A stretch of DNA of 7,822 nt, from positions 1-7,822 of the forward strand of contig DJXI01000043.1 of NCBI GenBank assembly GCA_002449695.1, read 5' to 3'. The stretch comes from Verrucomicrobia bacterium UBA7008 (GTDB lineage Bacteria > Verrucomicrobiota > Kiritimatiellia > RFP12 > UBA1067). Position 1 is the stretch's first letter; the number at the start of each line of letters is the position of its first letter. The position numbers were made by a program, and so were the translations under genes. The notes under the pieces were generated by a model. That model did no database searches, was not told the DNA's origin, and was given only the letters and a program-made list of their open reading frames with translations. This document shows positions 5,459 through 7,822 of this stretch, in pieces.

Positions 5459-6682
5459 CTACACAAACCGCGCCAGATGCTTCTGCAGCATCTCGCCCAG
5501 GCGCGTCTCCAGCCACGGCGTCACGCGCCAGAAGTCCCGGAGCTCCAGGTATTCGCCGACCGGCCCCGGCTGGCCCGCCTTCACGCCGTATTCGCACTTG
5601 AGCAGGATGTTGCGCGCCGTCGCCTCGCGCGCGACGAATTCGATCACCTGCACCTTGAAGCCGAGAATGCGCAGGATGAGCGCGCGGAACGCGTCGGTCA
5701 GGATGTCGCCCAGCCGCTCGCGCAGGATCGACTGGCGCATGAGCCCGGCGAACGGCGCGGACGGCAGGTTCGGCTTGCCGCCCGTCTCCGCGAGCGTCTT
5801 GTGCAGCTCGTGCTGGCAGCACGGCGCGGAAAGGATGTAGCGCGCCTTCCATTCGACGCCCTTCGCGAGCGCCTCGTCCGTCGCCGTGTCGCACGCATGG
5901 AGCGAAATCACCATGTCCGCGCGTGCGAGCGTGAACGCCGCGAGATCGCTTTCGACGAACGTCACCCGGTCCGCCACGTCGAGCTGCGCGGCCATCCTCT
6001 TCGCCGCCGCGATCACGTCCGCGCGCCGGTCGATGCCGACGACCTTCACGTCGGCGAAGCCCTTCACCTCCGTCAGGTAGAAGTAGAGCGCGAGCGTCAG
6101 GTACGCCTTGCCGCAGCCGCAGTCGACGACGGTGAACGTGTCGCCGGACGCCTCGCCCAGCGTTTCGGCGACGACCTTCAGGAAGTCGTTCACCTGGTCG
6201 TACTTGCCGCGCATCGAGGCGCGGATCTTCCCCTCGCGGTCGGTGAGGCCGATCGTCTGGAGGAGCGCGGCGGAATCGAAGCTCGTCAGCGGCAGGTTCT
6301 TGACGCGGTCGTGCGGCTGCGTGACCGCGACGCGCGCAAGCTCGGCCGAGCGCGAGACGAGGACGTGGCCCTTCTTCGTGACGCGGACGTGCAGGTCGCC
6401 CGTCGCCGTCATGAGGTGCAGGTCGCGCGCGCCCTTCTGCGCGATGATCTCCTCCAGCCCCTCGGCCGCGCCCTTCGCGTCGAGGTTCTTGACCTGCACC
6501 TGGCCGTCGTCCGTCATCTCGGCCTGGAACTTGCGCACGCCGCCGATCTCCACCGGCCGCAGGGCGATCTTGAACTGCTGCCCGTTGCGGCGGACGGTCT
6601 GGACGAGCTTCATGAAGCCCTCCCCGAACGTGCGCGCGCGCACCTCCTCCTTCAGCTTCGGCTCAAGCTCGAATTTTTCCAT
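5459..6682 (-). CDS. class I SAM-dependent methyltransferase, Methyltransf_32-like, uncharacterised
   Basis: A 407-aa protein with an N-terminal region of about 150 residues and a Rossmann methyltransferase domain. SAM motif I is VVDCGCGKAYLTLALYFYL (185-203), and VVGIDRR (214-220) supplies the acidic ribose-binding position. Two other motifs are distinctive: SLHACDTATDEAL (260-272) and SAPCCQHEL (285-293). They resemble the HLCG-ATD and CCHH motifs of the Trm13 tRNA 2'-O-methyltransferase family, and nearly identical motifs occur, from memory, in a broad family of unnamed bacterial proteins (Firmicutes versions share LHACDTATD and PCCQHE). GKIRASMRGKYDQVNDFL (151-168) is another conserved block before the SAM site. 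RNA is a plausible substrate but this is not shown. The ATG is 3 nt after the yidC stop, with GGAAG 6 nt upstream, so the two genes are very probably co-transcribed. Membership in a methyltransferase family is firm; function is unknown. Confidence 0.88.
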   Translation of the reverse strand: MEKFELEPKLKEEVRARTFGEGFMKLVQTVRRNGQQFKIALRPVEIGGVRKFQAEMTDDGQVQVKNLDAKGAAEGLEEIIAQKGARDLHLMTATGDLHVRVTKKGHVLVSRSAELARVAVTQPHDRVKNLPLTSFDSAALLQTIGLTDREGKIRASMRGKYDQVNDFLKVVAETLGEASGDTFTVVDCGCGKAYLTLALYFYLTEVKGFADVKVVGIDRRADVIAAAKRMAAQLDVADRVTFVESDLAAFTLARADMVISLHACDTATDEALAKGVEWKARYILSAPCCQHELHKTLAETGGKPNLPSAPFAGLMRQSILRERLGDILTDAFRALILRILGFKVQVIEFVAREATARNILLKCEYGVKAGQPGPVGEYLELRDFWRVTPWLETRLGEMLQKHLARFV

Positions 6683-6685
6683 GGC

Positions 6686-7822
6686 TTACTTCCCGTGGCG
6701 GCGCATCTGGCGCGTCTGCGGCGGATCGATGATCTCCATCGGCACGGCGACCGCGCGCGACGCGGCGGTCTGGCGGCGGATGAGTCCCATCTGGACGATC
6801 GAGAAGAGGTTGGAGAGGAACCAGTAGAGCGACAGCGCCGACGGGAACGAGTAGAACATGAAGAGCATCATCAGCGGCATCATGATCATCATCATCTGCT
6901 GCTGCTTCCGGTCGCCCGTCGACGGCGTGAACGCGCTCTGGAGGCCCGTCGTCACCGCCATCAGGATCGGCAGGATGTTGAGCCCGCCGAACGGGAACCA
7001 CGACGCGAAGAGCGCTTCCGGCTGCGAGAGGTCGCGGATCCAGAGGAACGGCGCGTAGCGGAGCTCGACGGCGGACCTCAGGACGTTGAAGAGCGCGATG
7101 AAGACGGGGATCTGGATCAGCATCGGCAGGCACGAGCTCATCGGATTGACCTTGTGCTCGCGGTAGAGCGCGAAGGTCTCCTGCTGGAGCCGCTGCGGAT
7201 TGTCCTTGTACTTCGCCTGGATCTCCTTCATGAGCGGCTGGATCTCCTGCATCTTCTTCATGCCGACCGTCGACTTGTGCGTGAGCGGCCAGAAAATGAG
7301 GCGCACCAGGATCGTCAGGAGGATGATCGCCACGCCGTAGTTCGGGATCGCCGCGTGGAAGATGTTGAGCACCCACACGAGCGGGTAGCAGATCCAGCGC
7401 CACATGCCGAACTCCATCACGTCCTTCATGCCGAGCCCCCAGAGAATCGCCTGCTTCTTCGGGCCCACGTAGAAGACGCTCGTCACCGCGCCGTCGGCCG
7501 TCACCTGCGCCCTGGCCGACACGCTTTCCGGCCGGTAGGTCGCCACCGCCGTGTCGCGCGCGACCGTCGCCTCGAAGCCGCCGACCTTCGCCGTCGTCGA
7601 AACGAGCGCCGTCACGAAAAAGCGGTTCTTGAGCGCGATCCACGTCTGCTCGCCGCCGTACGGCACCGTCGCCGCGCGCGGCAGGCCCGCCGCGTTCTTC
7701 GCGCCGCTGCACCCGCCCGCGAGTCCGCCGACGAGATAGCCCTTGAGCGGCGAATCGCCCTCGCAGTGGTGGACGACCTTGCCGCCCTTTTCATCCATCG
7801 CCCAGCTGTCGACGGAGAGGAG
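6686..7822 (-). CDS. yidC: membrane protein insertase YidC (5' end beyond the window)
   Basis: YidC/Oxa1 inserts and folds inner-membrane proteins, alone or with SecYEG. The frame is open to the last base of the window, so the ATG at 7798 is probably internal and the N-terminal membrane anchor plus most of the large periplasmic P1 domain are missing; 378 residues are visible, against roughly 550-620 in full-length Gram-negative proteins. Counting from the first visible residue, the end of P1 includes TWIALKNRFF (60-69). The insertase core then matches E. coli YidC: ILVRLIFWPLT holds the groove arginine (R174, E. coli R366), then a cytoplasmic helical hairpin (about 178-226), KVNPMSSCLPMLIQIPVF, VELRYAPFLWIRDLS (252-266), a Met-rich TM segment (about 309-325) and FPSALSLYWFLSN (326-338). 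The basic C-terminal tail ends QMRRHGK. The methyltransferase gene follows 3 nt after the stop. Identity is certain; completeness beyond the window is unknown. Confidence 0.96.
   Translation of the reverse strand, partial: LLSVDSWAMDEKGGKVVHHCEGDSPLKGYLVGGLAGGCSGAKNAAGLPRAATVPYGGEQTWIALKNRFFVTALVSTTAKVGGFEATVARDTAVATYRPESVSARAQVTADGAVTSVFYVGPKKQAILWGLGMKDVMEFGMWRWICYPLVWVLNIFHAAIPNYGVAIILLTILVRLIFWPLTHKSTVGMKKMQEIQPLMKEIQAKYKDNPQRLQQETFALYREHKVNPMSSCLPMLIQIPVFIALFNVLRSAVELRYAPFLWIRDLSQPEALFASWFPFGGLNILPILMAVTTGLQSAFTPSTGDRKQQQMMMIMMPLMMLFMFYSFPSALSLYWFLSNLFSIVQMGLIRRQTAASRAVAVPMEIIDPPQTRQMRRHGK

Noticed and set aside
6686..7798. A complete short YidC starting at the ATG at 7798
   Set aside because: The frame stays open to the window edge and would lack the N-terminal anchor and most of the periplasmic domain normal for this type of YidC, so the gene is treated as truncated by the window, not naturally short.
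1..7822. A novel defence, mobile or CRISPR-like system
   Set aside because: No transposase, integrase, nuclease, toxin-antitoxin pair or spacer array is visible. The heptamer array has 1-2 nt linkers, far too short for CRISPR spacers, and all seven genes except one belong to recognisable families.

Overview
This is a GC-rich window in which all seven protein-coding genes lie on the minus strand, so biological order runs from high to low coordinates. The organism is a Gram-negative bacterium: there is an inner-membrane insertase of the didermic YidC type and a protein with a Sec signal peptide. The high GC, the style of the YidC and sugar-porter sequences, and a CTCTGCG repeat at the left edge remind me of the PVC group (Verrucomicrobiota/Kiritimatiellota). 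That placement is impressionistic; no rRNA or other decisive marker is present.

Layout in the direction of transcription: (1) yidC, truncated by the right window edge; (2) three bases after it, a class I SAM-dependent methyltransferase of a widespread but functionally uncharacterised family with Trm13-like Cys/His motifs; (3) after 51 nt, an epmA-type EF-P lysyltransferase; (4) after a 105-nt gap holding the best promoter candidate in the window, a sugar-porter MFS transporter; (5) after 64 nt, a PhnP-like metallo-beta-lactamase-fold hydrolase that probably starts at TTG; (6) overlapping it by 4 nt (ATGA), an unrecognised exported protein; (7) 7 nt further, tsaD, the threonylcarbamoyltransferase of tRNA t6A synthesis. 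The last 117 bases are non-coding and hold two short palindromes and a tandem CTCTGCG array.

Much of the content is translation and protein-export housekeeping: YidC (membrane insertion), EpmA (EF-P modification), TsaD (tRNA modification), and possibly an RNA methyltransferase. A sugar porter, a PhnP-like hydrolase and an unknown exported protein lie among them. The promoter divides the window into an upstream unit (yidC-methyltransferase-epmA) and a downstream unit (MFS-hydrolase-exported protein-tsaD). Read-through between the two cannot be excluded, because no convincing terminator is visible.

I see no mobile-element gene, CRISPR array, RNA gene or defence system. The least ordinary items are the uncharacterised methyltransferase, the unknown exported protein coupled to the hydrolase and tsaD, and the repeat/palindrome cluster downstream of tsaD. 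The many long plus-strand reading frames are antisense shadows of GC-rich genes.
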